From: an uncultured Candidatus Melainabacteria bacterium
GTDB lineage: Bacteria > Cyanobacteriota > Vampirovibrionia > Gastranaerophilales > Gastranaerophilaceae
Length of the DNA: 64,000 bases
Assembly (NCBI GenBank): GCA_932182025.1
Contig: CAKNXK010000023.1
Location: forward strand, 62,001-126,000
Direction of reading: 5' to 3'
In this document: positions 33,598 through 43,249 of the stretch, piece by piece
How positions within the stretch are numbered: the first letter of the stretch is position 1
Layout of the letters: every line of letters begins with the position of its first letter
Position numbers and translations under genes: made by a program
Notes under the pieces: model-generated
What the model was told of the DNA's origin: nothing
Database searches by the model: none
The model's input: the letters and a program-made list of their open reading frames with translations, nothing else

Positions 33598-36500
33598 ATG
33601 TTTAAAAATAAATACATAATAACAATAATAGGATTTTATATATTTTGGATGGGGATTTTACCGTTTGCAATTACAGGCACGGCAAAAGTGTTATGCCAAA
33701 ATTATTCACATAATTCGAATTATGAAATAACACTTGAGAACCCCAGAACAATTCTAACCCCGCTGCCTGTAGGAAAGTTTTGTGCCGATAAAATTTATTT
33801 AAAATCAAAAACAGATAATACAAAAGCAGAACTCGATAACTTCAAAATCAAAATAAGACTTTTACCGCTATTATCAGGAAGACTTCATATTAACTCCATT
33901 GCTGCCTCAAATTTAGATTTCCAAACCTCTTTAAAAGAAAATATGGAGTTAGACAAAGATTTCTTCAAGAAATTGGAAAATACTAAAATAACATTTAATT
34001 CAGCAAGAGTTGACCATTTTAGAACAGAGCTGTCCCAAAAAGATATTAATACTCCAATTATCTATTCCGGAGAAAATCTATTATTTCAAAAGAAAAATAA
34101 ATATATTAAATTTAATATTGACAGCACGCTAGAAATGCAAAACAAACGCTCTGAAGCTGATATAAATTTATATATTCCAAAAAACAACGATATTAAAAAA
34201 TCAATATTCGAAGTAAATGTTTCTAATCTTGATATTGCACCTTTAAAAGTATATCTAAAACATTATCTTCCAAACGATTTAATCGAGCTTAAAGGGGTTA
34301 TTAACATACACGCTAACAAAGGAGAGCTGATTACAGAACTTCAAAACTGTGCAGCAATAATGAAAGACCCTGCAAAAACAATCACATTCCCTGACGTTAT
34401 GAATATAAAATCAAGATTTAATATCAAACGTCAGTTCATAACCCTTGAAAACGTTGATATTGAATCAAAAAACATTCATGCATCTTTGGACGGTAAAGTT
34501 TCTAACTACTTTGGAAACGCTATGCCCGTATTAGACTTGAACATAAGAGTTAATAAGTCTAAAGTGGAAGATTTTGTAAACCTGCTTCCTGCATTCAAAG
34601 TTGAAGAAATTGACGTTTACAAACTGAAAAAATACAAATTTTACGGAGATGCCATTGCTAATTTTTCAGTAAAAGGACGATTGCCAGAGCCTGATATAAT
34701 TGGAGATATTTTTGTAAACAATGGGATTTTAACAAAACCAATTCCAAACACCACTCAAGGCGCAACCATAAAACTTAAACTAACAGGCAAATACGCGCAA
34801 TTTGATGTCTTAGTTCCTGCAGGAGGAGCTGAAAAAGTTTGGGTTAAAGGCAATCAAGAGCTATATAATGTAAAATATGCAGATATGACAATTAAAAGCA
34901 GCAAAAATGTAGATTTGCATGTGGCTGAAGTTGTTGTAAACCCGCTGCATGAAATACTTAACTTTGTCATTGGTCCGGTTCCTATTATGGACATTTACGG
35001 CAAAGGAAATATAGATATTACAGTAAAAGGCAATCGCAAAACACCACATATCTGGGGGGCTTTAAACGTCAACAATACCTCTGTTAACTTCAATGAAATC
35101 CCTAATTTAATCCTAAATAATGCTGATGCAGTTTTAACATTCAACGATCAGGATGCAACATTTATTTCTAAAAAAGGAACTGTTAATAATAAAGATTTCA
35201 AAATAAATGGAAACTGCAATCTATATGGAAAATTTGACTTTGATGTTGAATCTCAAAATCAACCTACAGAAGCATTATATAAAGCTATTCAAAGTTCAAC
35301 AATGGTAGCGGATATACAGAAAATGCTTCCTCAACTGGATAATATTTCAGGAGCTACTAATCTTAAAATAAAAGTTTATGGTGCAGTTAAATATATTGAA
35401 GATTTAAAATTCAATGAAAACGCCTTTGCAAAAGGTGAAATCTCCTTAAAAGATAATAATTTTTCATTCCAAAATATAGAGGTAGACAGAACAAACGGTA
35501 TTATAAAATTTGATAATACAAGTGCAGATGCTGATATTAAAGCCTTTATTAATGAAGCCCCTCTAAGCATCAAAGCAAAAATTAAAAACAATCTTGGAGA
35601 CCTTATCTTAGATATACCAAAGCTTAATCCTAATTTCCTTATCCAAGATAAATTTACAAGAGAAAAACAATACTTGCCTTATATTTCAGTCTTTGCAAAA
35701 TACAAAGGAAATATTAATAATATCGAATATAACAAACTCAATATGAATGCAAAAATATTGGGTTCAAATCCTGCAAGTATCTTAAAATTCCACTCAGGAG
35801 AAATTATTGCTGCAAATAACAAAATAAATGTTAAAAACCTAAGGGGGTATCTAAATGAGCCTAATAATATTATTGAATCAGATTTAAGAATAGAAAACGC
35901 TTTTACAAAAGATACCGAACTTAACGGCAACATCAGACTTAAAGCTCCTGATTTAAGACTTTTGAATGAGCTTTTAATCAGCGATATATTCCCTAAAGAA
36001 ATCAAAAAATATACAAAAGATTTTGAGTTTCAAAAAGGAGCTGTAGATTTAAACTGCAAATTCTTTAGCAATAAAATCAGCATATACACAGATTTGGGCG
36101 GAATTTCATTTATCTACAAACCGCTTGAGCTGCCTATTCATGTTTTAAACGGAACGGTTTCTATCAGAAATAACACTTTAAAACTCAATAAACTTAATCT
36201 TCTTGCCGATAAAATGCCAATCCTTGCAGACGGCGATATAAGAGATATTTTTGACAAACAAATTTTCAATATTTATATCAACTCTAAGCCGCAACAGGAA
36301 TTTATAGATAAATTTATAAATAAAAATCAAATTTATCCTGTAAAAATAAAGGGAGATATTGTATACACCGCAAGATTAAAAGGAACTCCAAATAATTATG
36401 ATATAAAAGCAAACATTGATATGCAAAAAGATTCAAGTGTATATCATTTTGGAGCAACAATCGGTGATTTAGAAAATGCTATTTCATTATTTATGGACAC

Positions 36501-37941
36501 TCAGGTTCTAAATAAAAACATCTTCCAAATTAAAGATTTTTCTTACGACAAATTAATTGAGTCACAAAGCGGTAAGCAGACCCGATTAAATATGTTAAAA
36601 GCAAAAGGCGGAGTTGAGCTTCTAAAGGATGATTTAGGTTTTAAAGATTTACGAATAAAAACAAACACACCTACAGATGCAAGAATATTTAATATAATTT
36701 TCAGAAAACCTAATATCAAGCAAGGTCAGTTTACTTCTGATTTAAAAATTAATGGAAAACTCACTAATCCGCAGGTTCTTGGAAACTTCCATATATTTGA
36801 AACAAATATTCCTTTTTTGGATACTGTTATGAAAAATATAACCTTTGTTTTCAAAGACCGTACGATTGAACTTGCTTCAAAAGGCGAGGTTATGGGAAAC
36901 GAAGTTCTTTTTGAAGGAACACTAAAAAACAAGCTAACACGACCTTACAAGATTGAGAAAGCAACTTTATATACAAAAGATTTGGATTTAAATTCAATTG
37001 TTGACAAATTAAAGATTGCACAAGTTGATAACTCTTCTACATTTGAAAGTTTTGAAGGCTTTGATATTAATTCTGTTGTATTTAATAATATGAATTTCAA
37101 AGCTGATAACATACAGCTTAGAAACATTAAAGCTACTGATTTTACTGCAAATGCCAGCTTAAATGAAAACGGCGTATTTGATATAAACAACTTAGTATTT
37201 AATATTGCCCAAGGTCATCTTGGAGGAAAATACAAATACAATTTAAAAAATAATGACATGTCACTAAACCTATCGGCAGAAAAAATCAATGCTAATGATA
37301 TTACTTGGGCATTATTTGATTTAAACAACCAGATTTATGGAGATTTAACAGGAACCATTAATCTTTCTTGCAACGGTTCAAACTTTGAACATTGTATGCA
37401 AACCCTGAACGGAAATACTATATTTAATGTTAATAACGGAAGAATGCCGAAACTCGGCTCATTAGAATATCTTCTTAAAGCAGGAAACCTTGTAAAAGGC
37501 GGAATTACCGGTTTATCAATAAACAGTGTTATTGATTTAATAACTCCTCTCAAAACCGGAGAATTTGAAGATATTTACGGTTCAATAAGAATAAAAGACG
37601 GCATTGCAAGAAATGTTGAAATTACAACCAAAGGTAATGATTTAAGCCTATTCATAAGCGGCACTTATAATTTTGCAACCTCTGTAGCAGAAATGGAAGT
37701 TCTTGGAATGCTTTCAAGAAAGATTTCGACATTCTTCGGTCCAATTGGAAACATGTCTATTAATACTTTATTTAACGTAATTCCGGGAATAGATTTATCA
37801 AAAGACAGTCTTGTTTTAGAAAGAATTAATAAAATTCCGGGACTGGAATTATCAGAAAAAGCTTACAGAAAATTCATTGCTGAAATTAAAGGTAATATCA
37901 ATGGCGAAGAATATGTAACAAGCTTTAAGTGGATTAATTAG
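33598..37941 (+). CDS. Large AsmA/TamB-superfamily envelope protein (1447 aa)
   Basis: One N-terminal membrane anchor (about 5-30) is followed by about 1400 residues of repeated beta-strand sequence typical of the bridge-like AsmA/TamB/YhdP proteins, which span the periplasm and move phospholipid to, or assemble proteins in, the outer membrane. An AsmA-like C-terminal region is recognisable (FNVNNGRMPKLGSLEYLLKAG; VEMEVLGMLSRKISTF-like; INTLFNVIPGID). Its presence argues for a diderm envelope. It stands alone between cdd and the convergent EF-hand gene. Which subfamily it belongs to cannot be settled by eye. Confidence 0.82.
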   Translation: MFKNKYIITIIGFYIFWMGILPFAITGTAKVLCQNYSHNSNYEITLENPRTILTPLPVGKFCADKIYLKSKTDNTKAELDNFKIKIRLLPLLSGRLHINSIAASNLDFQTSLKENMELDKDFFKKLENTKITFNSARVDHFRTELSQKDINTPIIYSGENLLFQKKNKYIKFNIDSTLEMQNKRSEADINLYIPKNNDIKKSIFEVNVSNLDIAPLKVYLKHYLPNDLIELKGVINIHANKGELITELQNCAAIMKDPAKTITFPDVMNIKSRFNIKRQFITLENVDIESKNIHASLDGKVSNYFGNAMPVLDLNIRVNKSKVEDFVNLLPAFKVEEIDVYKLKKYKFYGDAIANFSVKGRLPEPDIIGDIFVNNGILTKPIPNTTQGATIKLKLTGKYAQFDVLVPAGGAEKVWVKGNQELYNVKYADMTIKSSKNVDLHVAEVVVNPLHEILNFVIGPVPIMDIYGKGNIDITVKGNRKTPHIWGALNVNNTSVNFNEIPNLILNNADAVLTFNDQDATFISKKGTVNNKDFKINGNCNLYGKFDFDVESQNQPTEALYKAIQSSTMVADIQKMLPQLDNISGATNLKIKVYGAVKYIEDLKFNENAFAKGEISLKDNNFSFQNIEVDRTNGIIKFDNTSADADIKAFINEAPLSIKAKIKNNLGDLILDIPKLNPNFLIQDKFTREKQYLPYISVFAKYKGNINNIEYNKLNMNAKILGSNPASILKFHSGEIIAANNKINVKNLRGYLNEPNNIIESDLRIENAFTKDTELNGNIRLKAPDLRLLNELLISDIFPKEIKKYTKDFEFQKGAVDLNCKFFSNKISIYTDLGGISFIYKPLELPIHVLNGTVSIRNNTLKLNKLNLLADKMPILADGDIRDIFDKQIFNIYINSKPQQEFIDKFINKNQIYPVKIKGDIVYTARLKGTPNNYDIKANIDMQKDSSVYHFGATIGDLENAISLFMDTQVLNKNIFQIKDFSYDKLIESQSGKQTRLNMLKAKGGVELLKDDLGFKDLRIKTNTPTDARIFNIIFRKPNIKQGQFTSDLKINGKLTNPQVLGNFHIFETNIPFLDTVMKNITFVFKDRTIELASKGEVMGNEVLFEGTLKNKLTRPYKIEKATLYTKDLDLNSIVDKLKIAQVDNSSTFESFEGFDINSVVFNNMNFKADNIQLRNIKATDFTANASLNENGVFDINNLVFNIAQGHLGGKYKYNLKNNDMSLNLSAEKINANDITWALFDLNNQIYGDLTGTINLSCNGSNFEHCMQTLNGNTIFNVNNGRMPKLGSLEYLLKAGNLVKGGITGLSINSVIDLITPLKTGEFEDIYGSIRIKDGIARNVEITTKGNDLSLFISGTYNFATSVAEMEVLGMLSRKISTFFGPIGNMSINTLFNVIPGIDLSKDSLVLERINKIPGLELSEKAYRKFIAEIKGNINGEEYVTSFKWIN

Positions 37942-37944
37942 TAA

Positions 37945-38994
37945 CTATTTCAAAAGCCCTTGATATCCTGAATTATATAAGTTTATAAAATCATTTATTT
38001 GTTGTTTTTGCTCTGAAGTAAGGTTCTCATTTGTTACTATCTTTGCTAATGCTTCAGAACGTTTATTATCCTGTAATAATTTAAGGATTTCTTCAGATTC
38101 ACTTGAAGTCAAGGCTGATAAAGCGATGTTTGCCATATCATCCTTAACCATTGAATATTCTTGTGTAGTGATGTCGTTTCCTGTTTTAGACTCATTTGAA
38201 TCTAATCTTTTAGATGTTGCCCATTGCAACGCACTCATTTCTGTTAAATCAATTTTGCCGTTACCATCTTGGTCTAAAACTCTGAAAATAACTTCTGTTG
38301 CTGCCATATTATCATCATTTGCTTCTTCTCCGACTACTTGCAACTGACTTGCTATAAATTCAGTTCTGTTTAATGCTCCATCGCCATTTTCATCATATAA
38401 CTCGATAACAGAAGCTGCATAATTTTTAACAGCTTGATTGTATTGTTCTTGGCTTCCTTCAGCAATTGCTTCTTTAACTCCTGCTATTTCAAAAGCACCA
38501 GTTGAACCTGAATCAAATGCAGTAGTTGCTTTTCTGTATTCTAATCCTCTTGCAAAAAGAATAATACGCTCTTTTAACTTTTCTTCTGTTAACTCTTGTT
38601 TATTATCTTTAGCAAATGATTTTATATTCTTATATTTTTTAACAATTGCATCCATTGATACTTCGTCAGGTGTAATACCAGTATCTTTCAAGTATTCAGC
38701 AATGTTCTTTTTAATATCCTCATCTGTTTCAATTATTTCCGGTTTTTCTTCTGCAACAACGTCCTTTTCTTCTTTTGGAGATTCTGTTTTTACATCTGCT
38801 TCTTTTTCAGATTTTTTAGTTGTACCAGCACCAGAAGCTCTCTCTGCAGCTTTACACATAAAAATTGATGTAAGATTTGAAACGCCGCTGCCAATAAATT
38901 GAGCAAGCATTGCATTATTACAGCTTTTTACATAGCTATTTTCTAAAAATGCTTGTGGATTATGAATATAATGTTGGGTATTTTTAACAACCAT
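37945..38994 (-). CDS. EF-hand calcium-binding protein, unknown role (349 aa)
   Basis: Two canonical EF-hand loops are visible at about 201-212 (DENGDGALNRTE) and 241-252 (DQDGNGKIDLTE), each with the Asp/Asn ligands at positions 1, 3, 5 and Glu at 12. Before them lies a Lys/Glu-rich linker, and after them a helical tail. The ATG at 38994 has AGAG-rich sequence upstream; an in-frame ATG at 39054 would add 20 residues (MKLFEKKILYIL). I see no sure signal peptide or lipobox. A calcium-responsive scaffold or sensor is likely; the partner is unknown. Confidence 0.75.
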   Translation of the reverse strand: MVVKNTQHYIHNPQAFLENSYVKSCNNAMLAQFIGSGVSNLTSIFMCKAAERASGAGTTKKSEKEADVKTESPKEEKDVVAEEKPEIIETDEDIKKNIAEYLKDTGITPDEVSMDAIVKKYKNIKSFAKDNKQELTEEKLKERIILFARGLEYRKATTAFDSGSTGAFEIAGVKEAIAEGSQEQYNQAVKNYAASVIELYDENGDGALNRTEFIASQLQVVGEEANDDNMAATEVIFRVLDQDGNGKIDLTEMSALQWATSKRLDSNESKTGNDITTQEYSMVKDDMANIALSALTSSESEEILKLLQDNKRSEALAKIVTNENLTSEQKQQINDFINLYNSGYQGLLK

Positions 38995-39164
38995 GAACTC
39001 GTCTCTTCTTAATCTTACTAATATATAAAGTATTTTCTTCTCAAACAATTTCATACTATCAATTTTTCTTTACAATTGTTAATATTTTACAAAAACTCTT
39101 TTAATTTCACCCCTTTATGTGTATAATTTTTAAAGTGTAAAATTTACAATAGAATGGAATAAAA

Positions 39165-40040
39165 ATGGCTTTAAACTTTCAAGATTTAATTCTTAATTTA
39201 TCAAGATTTTGGTCTGATTACGGATGTATTATTCAACAACCGTATGACATTGAGAAAGGTGCTTCTACAATGAACCCTGCAACTTTCTTAAGAGCACTTG
39301 GTCCTGAACCATGGTCAACTGCAATGGTAGAACCTTGCAGACGTCCGACTGATGCTCGTTATGGCGAGAACCCTAACAGATTGGGGCATTATTTTCAGTA
39401 TCAGGTAATCCTTAAACCATCTCCTGATAACGCTCAAGAATTATACCTTAAGAGCTTAGAAGCTATGGGAATAGATTTATCTAAACATGATGTAAGATTT
39501 GTTGAAGACAACTGGGAATCTCCAACATTAGGTGCAGCCGGTGTAGGCTGGGAAGTTTGGCTTGATGGAATGGAAATCACTCAGTTTACATATTTCCAAC
39601 AGGTTGGCGGATTGGAAGTTAAACCTGTTGCTTTAGAAATTACTTACGGCTTAGAACGTATTGCAATGTACATCCAAAACAAAGAATCTGTATTTGATAT
39701 TATGTGGAACAACAATCTTAAATACGGTGACATTTATCTTCAAAACGAAATCGAACAATCAAAATATAATTTTGAATATTCTGATGCAGACAGATTGTTT
39801 GCTCTTTTTGATGCTTACCAAAAAGAAGTTGACAACTGTGTAAATGCAGAATTGGTATTACCAGCTTATGATTACGTATTGAAATGTTCTCATACTTTTA
39901 ACCTTCTTGATGCTAGAGGAGTTATTAGTAAGGATGAAAGAATTAACTTCATTAACCGAGTGAGAACAATGGCATCAGCGGTTGCTCGATTATATGTGGA
40001 ACAACGTGAAAAACTTGGTTTCCCACTTTGTAAAGGGTAA
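39165..40040 (+). CDS. glyQ: Glycyl-tRNA synthetase alpha subunit
   Basis: This is the catalytic class II subunit of the bacterial alpha2-beta2 glycyl-tRNA synthetase. The 291 aa include the N-terminal NLSRFWSDYGCIIQQPYD, RALGPEPW, the RPTDARYGENPNR motif and YGLERIAMYIQ. The beta subunit glyS does not follow; permease genes do. TATAAT at 39122-39127 is a likely -10 box. Confidence 0.97.
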   Translation: MALNFQDLILNLSRFWSDYGCIIQQPYDIEKGASTMNPATFLRALGPEPWSTAMVEPCRRPTDARYGENPNRLGHYFQYQVILKPSPDNAQELYLKSLEAMGIDLSKHDVRFVEDNWESPTLGAAGVGWEVWLDGMEITQFTYFQQVGGLEVKPVALEITYGLERIAMYIQNKESVFDIMWNNNLKYGDIYLQNEIEQSKYNFEYSDADRLFALFDAYQKEVDNCVNAELVLPAYDYVLKCSHTFNLLDARGVISKDERINFINRVRTMASAVARLYVEQREKLGFPLCKG

Positions 40041-40083
40041 ATAAAAACCAACCAGCTTGAACCCACTCGTAGTCCGTTCCAAA

Positions 40084-40133
40084 GGAGCACTTGGAGGGGT
40101 AAATAAAATTAGTAATAGAATGGAATGTGCTCC
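40084..40133 (+). repeat. Inverted repeat between glyQ and the first permease
   Basis: GGAGCAC (40084-40090) and GTGCTCC (40127-40133) are perfect inverted repeats around a 36-base loop. The loop includes AATAGAATGGAAT (40114-40126), an exact copy of 13 bases before glyQ at 39148-39160. It may regulate the permeases or be a duplication scar. Confidence 0.4.
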
Positions 40134-40156
40134 GCCCAAATATTGAAAGAAAAAAA

Positions 40157-41686
40157 ATGGCAGAAAAATTTGAACGTGCGACGTTTACGCGCAACTTTTT
40201 GAAGACGATTACTCGTATCAAAAACCCTGATGAAATGCTTGCAGAAGCTAAATCAGAAGGATTAGAAAAAACTCTTGGCGTCTGGGATTTGATTATTCTC
40301 GGCGTTGGTGCAATTATCGGTTCAGGTATTTTTGCGGTTGTCGGAATTGCTGCAGCAGGAAGTGCTGATGGCTCAAGCCTTGGAGCCGGACCTGCATTAA
40401 TTCTTTCAATGGTATTGGCAGCCATTGCTTGTATATTCTCTGCACTTTGCTATTCAGAATTTGCAACAATGATTCCAATTTCAGGTGGGGCATATACTTA
40501 CACATTTGCTACTCTCGGAGAATTTGCGGCATTGATGGTTGGCTGGGTATTAATGCTTGAATATGCAATTGGTTTTATCGCTGTTGCATGTGCTTGGTCA
40601 AACCACTTTATTCAATTTATGCAAGGTTTTTCAAATTACCTTCCTGCTTGGGCAACTAATCCTGATGTACTTATACCGTCAGTTTTCGGCATATCTTTTA
40701 ATTTACCTGCAATAGCTGTTGTACTTTTATCAACAATGGTATTGGTTCGAGGAACTAAGGACTCAACAAAAATGGCAGGAATAATGGTTTTTGTTAAACT
40801 TGCAGTTATTGCACTATTTGTAGTTGCAGGTGCGTTTTACATAAAACCTGAGAACTGGACTCCTTTTGCACCAAATGGCGTTGAAGGAATTTTTGCCGGT
40901 GCATTTTTAATATTCTTTGCTTATATAGGATTTGATGCTTTAGCAACAGCTGCTGAAGAATGCAAAAACCCGCAAAAAGATTTGCCAATTGGAATTATAG
41001 GTTCACTTGTTGTTACAACCATTGTATATGTTCTTGTTGCACTTGTTTTAACAGGTTTGCAAAACACAAGCAATGCTGTTCCTGCAGGATTTTTGCAGGC
41101 TCCAATGGCTTATTGCATGTCATTACACAACATGAATTGGGCTGCGGGATTAATTTCTGTTGGCTCATTAGCCGGTCTAACATCAGTTCTTCTTGTATTA
41201 GAAATGGCTGCAACAAGAATTCTTTATGCAATGAGCAGAGACCACTTTATTTCAAAAAGATTTCAGAAGTTACATCCAAAATATAAAACACCGGCTCTTT
41301 TAACCTGGACAGTAGGTTTACTTGCTGTTGTCGGAGTTCTGACATTAAATCTTGATGTGGCTGCTGAATTATGTAACTATGGAACATTCACATCTTTCAT
41401 TATTGTTTGCGTAGCAGTTTTAATATTAAGAAAAACTGATCCTGAAAGACCTAGACCATTTAAAGTTCCATTCTCGCCATTTATACCTGCTATGGGTATA
41501 ATTTGCTGCGGTGGATTAATGGTTTATAAATCAATGCAGCAATCTGATTCAGCATTATTATTCCCTGTTTGGTTAGGCATCGGGGCTATATTCTATTTGC
41601 TTTACGGATTTGTTAGAAACAGAATGAACGAAAACAGAATACACAGAGAGCGTGTACAACAAAAAAGAGAAAGTAATGGCAATTAA
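40157..41686 (+). CDS. APC-family amino-acid permease (first of a tandem pair)
   Basis: The 509-aa protein has about twelve membrane helices and the APC signatures of the cationic-amino-acid-transporter group: TLGVWDLIILGVGAIIGSGIF (shown in part), ISGGAYTYTFATLGEF, and FFAYIGFDALATAAEE. Substrate is probably an amino acid; specificity cannot be read from sequence. The ATG at 40157 (MAEKFERA) is preferred over a GTG at 40127 that lies in the inverted repeat. Its end overlaps the second permease by 11 bases. Confidence 0.9.
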   Translation: MAEKFERATFTRNFLKTITRIKNPDEMLAEAKSEGLEKTLGVWDLIILGVGAIIGSGIFAVVGIAAAGSADGSSLGAGPALILSMVLAAIACIFSALCYSEFATMIPISGGAYTYTFATLGEFAALMVGWVLMLEYAIGFIAVACAWSNHFIQFMQGFSNYLPAWATNPDVLIPSVFGISFNLPAIAVVLLSTMVLVRGTKDSTKMAGIMVFVKLAVIALFVVAGAFYIKPENWTPFAPNGVEGIFAGAFLIFFAYIGFDALATAAEECKNPQKDLPIGIIGSLVVTTIVYVLVALVLTGLQNTSNAVPAGFLQAPMAYCMSLHNMNWAAGLISVGSLAGLTSVLLVLEMAATRILYAMSRDHFISKRFQKLHPKYKTPALLTWTVGLLAVVGVLTLNLDVAAELCNYGTFTSFIIVCVAVLILRKTDPERPRPFKVPFSPFIPAMGIICCGGLMVYKSMQQSDSALLFPVWLGIGAIFYLLYGFVRNRMNENRIHRERVQQKRESNGN

Positions 41687-43202
41687 ATCGATAATTAATA
41701 ATTTACTAAAATGCAAATCACCACAAGAACTGATTGATGAAGGTTCAAAATCAGGGCTTAAGAAAACATTGGGTGTTTTTGACCTGATAGTTATTGGGAT
41801 TGGTGCTGTTGTAGGAACAGGTATTTTTACAATTATCGGTTCGGCAATTGTTGGAACTTCTGATGGAGCAGGTGCGGGTCCTGCAATTGCTATATCAATG
41901 ATACTTGCTGCGATTGCAAGTGTTTTTTCGGCTCTTTCTTATTCAGAAATCGTAGCTATGATTCCTGTTGCAGGTAGTGCTTATACTTACACTTATGCAA
42001 CAATGGGTGAATTTATGGCTTGGATGGTAGGCTGGATTCTTATGCTTGAATACGCTATTAGTAATATTACGGTTGCAAGCGCATGGACAGGATATTTTGT
42101 CCAATTCTTAAAAGGTTTTAAACATATATTACCTGATTTTGTAATTAATTTTCCATTCTGGTTAAGAAATGATTATAGAACTATTTATGAATTTTGTAAC
42201 CGATACGGATTGGATGTACATGACAAAATGCCGTTTTTGCAATTGCCTTTTGGCTGGGAAATCCCGATTGCAGCTAATCTTCCGGCTATTGCTATTGTTT
42301 TAATACTAACAATTTTATTAATTATTGGAATAAAAGAATCTACAAAAGTTGCAACAATAATGGTTGGAGTCAACTTGTTTATTATTCTTTCTTTTGTTGT
42401 TGTAGGTGCCTTTTATGTTCAGCCTGAAAACTGGGTTCCTTTTGCACCGAACGGAGTTGAAGGAATATTTACAGGAGCTTTTGTAATTTTCTTTGCTTAT
42501 GTTGGTTTTGATGCTATATCGACAGCTGCCGAAGAAACTAAAAATCCGCAAAAAGATTTACCTATAGCTATATTAGGTACATTAGGGATTTGTACATTAT
42601 TATATGTTTGCGTTGCACTTGTTTTAACAGGAGTTATTCCTTTAAATGTAATTGACACACTTGCTCCTCTGGCGCATGCAATGAGATACTTAGGTATCAA
42701 CTGGTACGCAGGATTAATTTCTGTAGGTGCATTATGCGCATTAACCACTGTTCTATTAATTTATCAACTAGGAACTACTCGAATTTTATACGCAATGAGC
42801 AGAGATCATTTCTTACCAAAATCTTGGAACGCTATTCATGAAAAATTCAAAACTCCTCATGTTATGACCTGGATAGCAGGTGCGATTGTCATTATTTGTG
42901 GATTATTTATGGACTTAAATATTTCCGCAGAACTTTGTAACTTTGGTACTTTCACATCATTTATAATAATCTGTATTGCAGTTCTTATCTTAAGAAAAAC
43001 CGAACCAAACCGAGAAAGACCGTTTAAGGTTCCTTTCTGTCCTTGGTTCCCTATCTTTGGTATAATCAGCTGCTTAGCTCTGATGTATTGCAAATTTAGT
43101 GCAAAAGCTACTTCTGCAGTTTATTTCCTAATCTGGCTTGCTGTAGGATTTTTAATTTACGCATTTTACAGCTATCAAGAGAAACGAAAGGAAGAAAAAT
43201 AG
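41676..43202 (+). CDS. APC-family amino-acid permease (second of a tandem pair)
   Basis: This 508-aa paralog shares the same motifs (GAVVGTGIFTIIGS; AGSAYTYTYATMGEF; FFAYVGFDAISTAAEE) and much identical sequence with the gene before it, so the pair arose by tandem duplication. It has an extra external segment around residues 145-185 that the first lacks, where substrate selectivity may differ. The ATG at 41676 lies inside the end of the first permease with an AGAGAAAG ribosome site. Confidence 0.9.
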   Translation: MAIKSIINNLLKCKSPQELIDEGSKSGLKKTLGVFDLIVIGIGAVVGTGIFTIIGSAIVGTSDGAGAGPAIAISMILAAIASVFSALSYSEIVAMIPVAGSAYTYTYATMGEFMAWMVGWILMLEYAISNITVASAWTGYFVQFLKGFKHILPDFVINFPFWLRNDYRTIYEFCNRYGLDVHDKMPFLQLPFGWEIPIAANLPAIAIVLILTILLIIGIKESTKVATIMVGVNLFIILSFVVVGAFYVQPENWVPFAPNGVEGIFTGAFVIFFAYVGFDAISTAAEETKNPQKDLPIAILGTLGICTLLYVCVALVLTGVIPLNVIDTLAPLAHAMRYLGINWYAGLISVGALCALTTVLLIYQLGTTRILYAMSRDHFLPKSWNAIHEKFKTPHVMTWIAGAIVIICGLFMDLNISAELCNFGTFTSFIIICIAVLILRKTEPNRERPFKVPFCPWFPIFGIISCLALMYCKFSAKATSAVYFLIWLAVGFLIYAFYSYQEKRKEEK

Positions 43203-43237
43203 AGCATTTACTGTATGTTATTATTGCCCCCCAATGA

Positions 43238-43243
43238 TATAAT
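43238..43243 (+). promoter_or_regulatory. TATAAT box abutting the HD-GYP gene
   Basis: TATAAT at 43238-43243 predicts a transcription start at about 43250, which is the first base of the ATG. No ribosome site is present, so the HD-GYP/Maf transcript may be leaderless. Confidence 0.45.
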
Positions 43244-43249
43244 GTCGCT

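Noticed and set aside
38438..38902. 154-aa plus-strand frame inside the EF-hand gene
   Set aside because: The EF-hand loops prove the minus strand is the coding one; the plus frame is Ser/Phe-rich shadow sequence.
40127..40156. GTG 40127 as the start of the first permease
   Set aside because: It lies in an inverted repeat and adds ten basic residues not typical of the family; ATG 40157 fits better.
39952..40425. 157-aa open frame on the minus strand across glyQ and the first permease
   Set aside because: It is antisense to two clear genes, low in complexity (Pro/Ala/Ile), and lacks a ribosome site.
40806..41286. Overlapping frames rich in Gln, Leu and Cys within the permease gene
   Set aside because: They are antisense or shifted frames within a membrane transporter with clear APC motifs.
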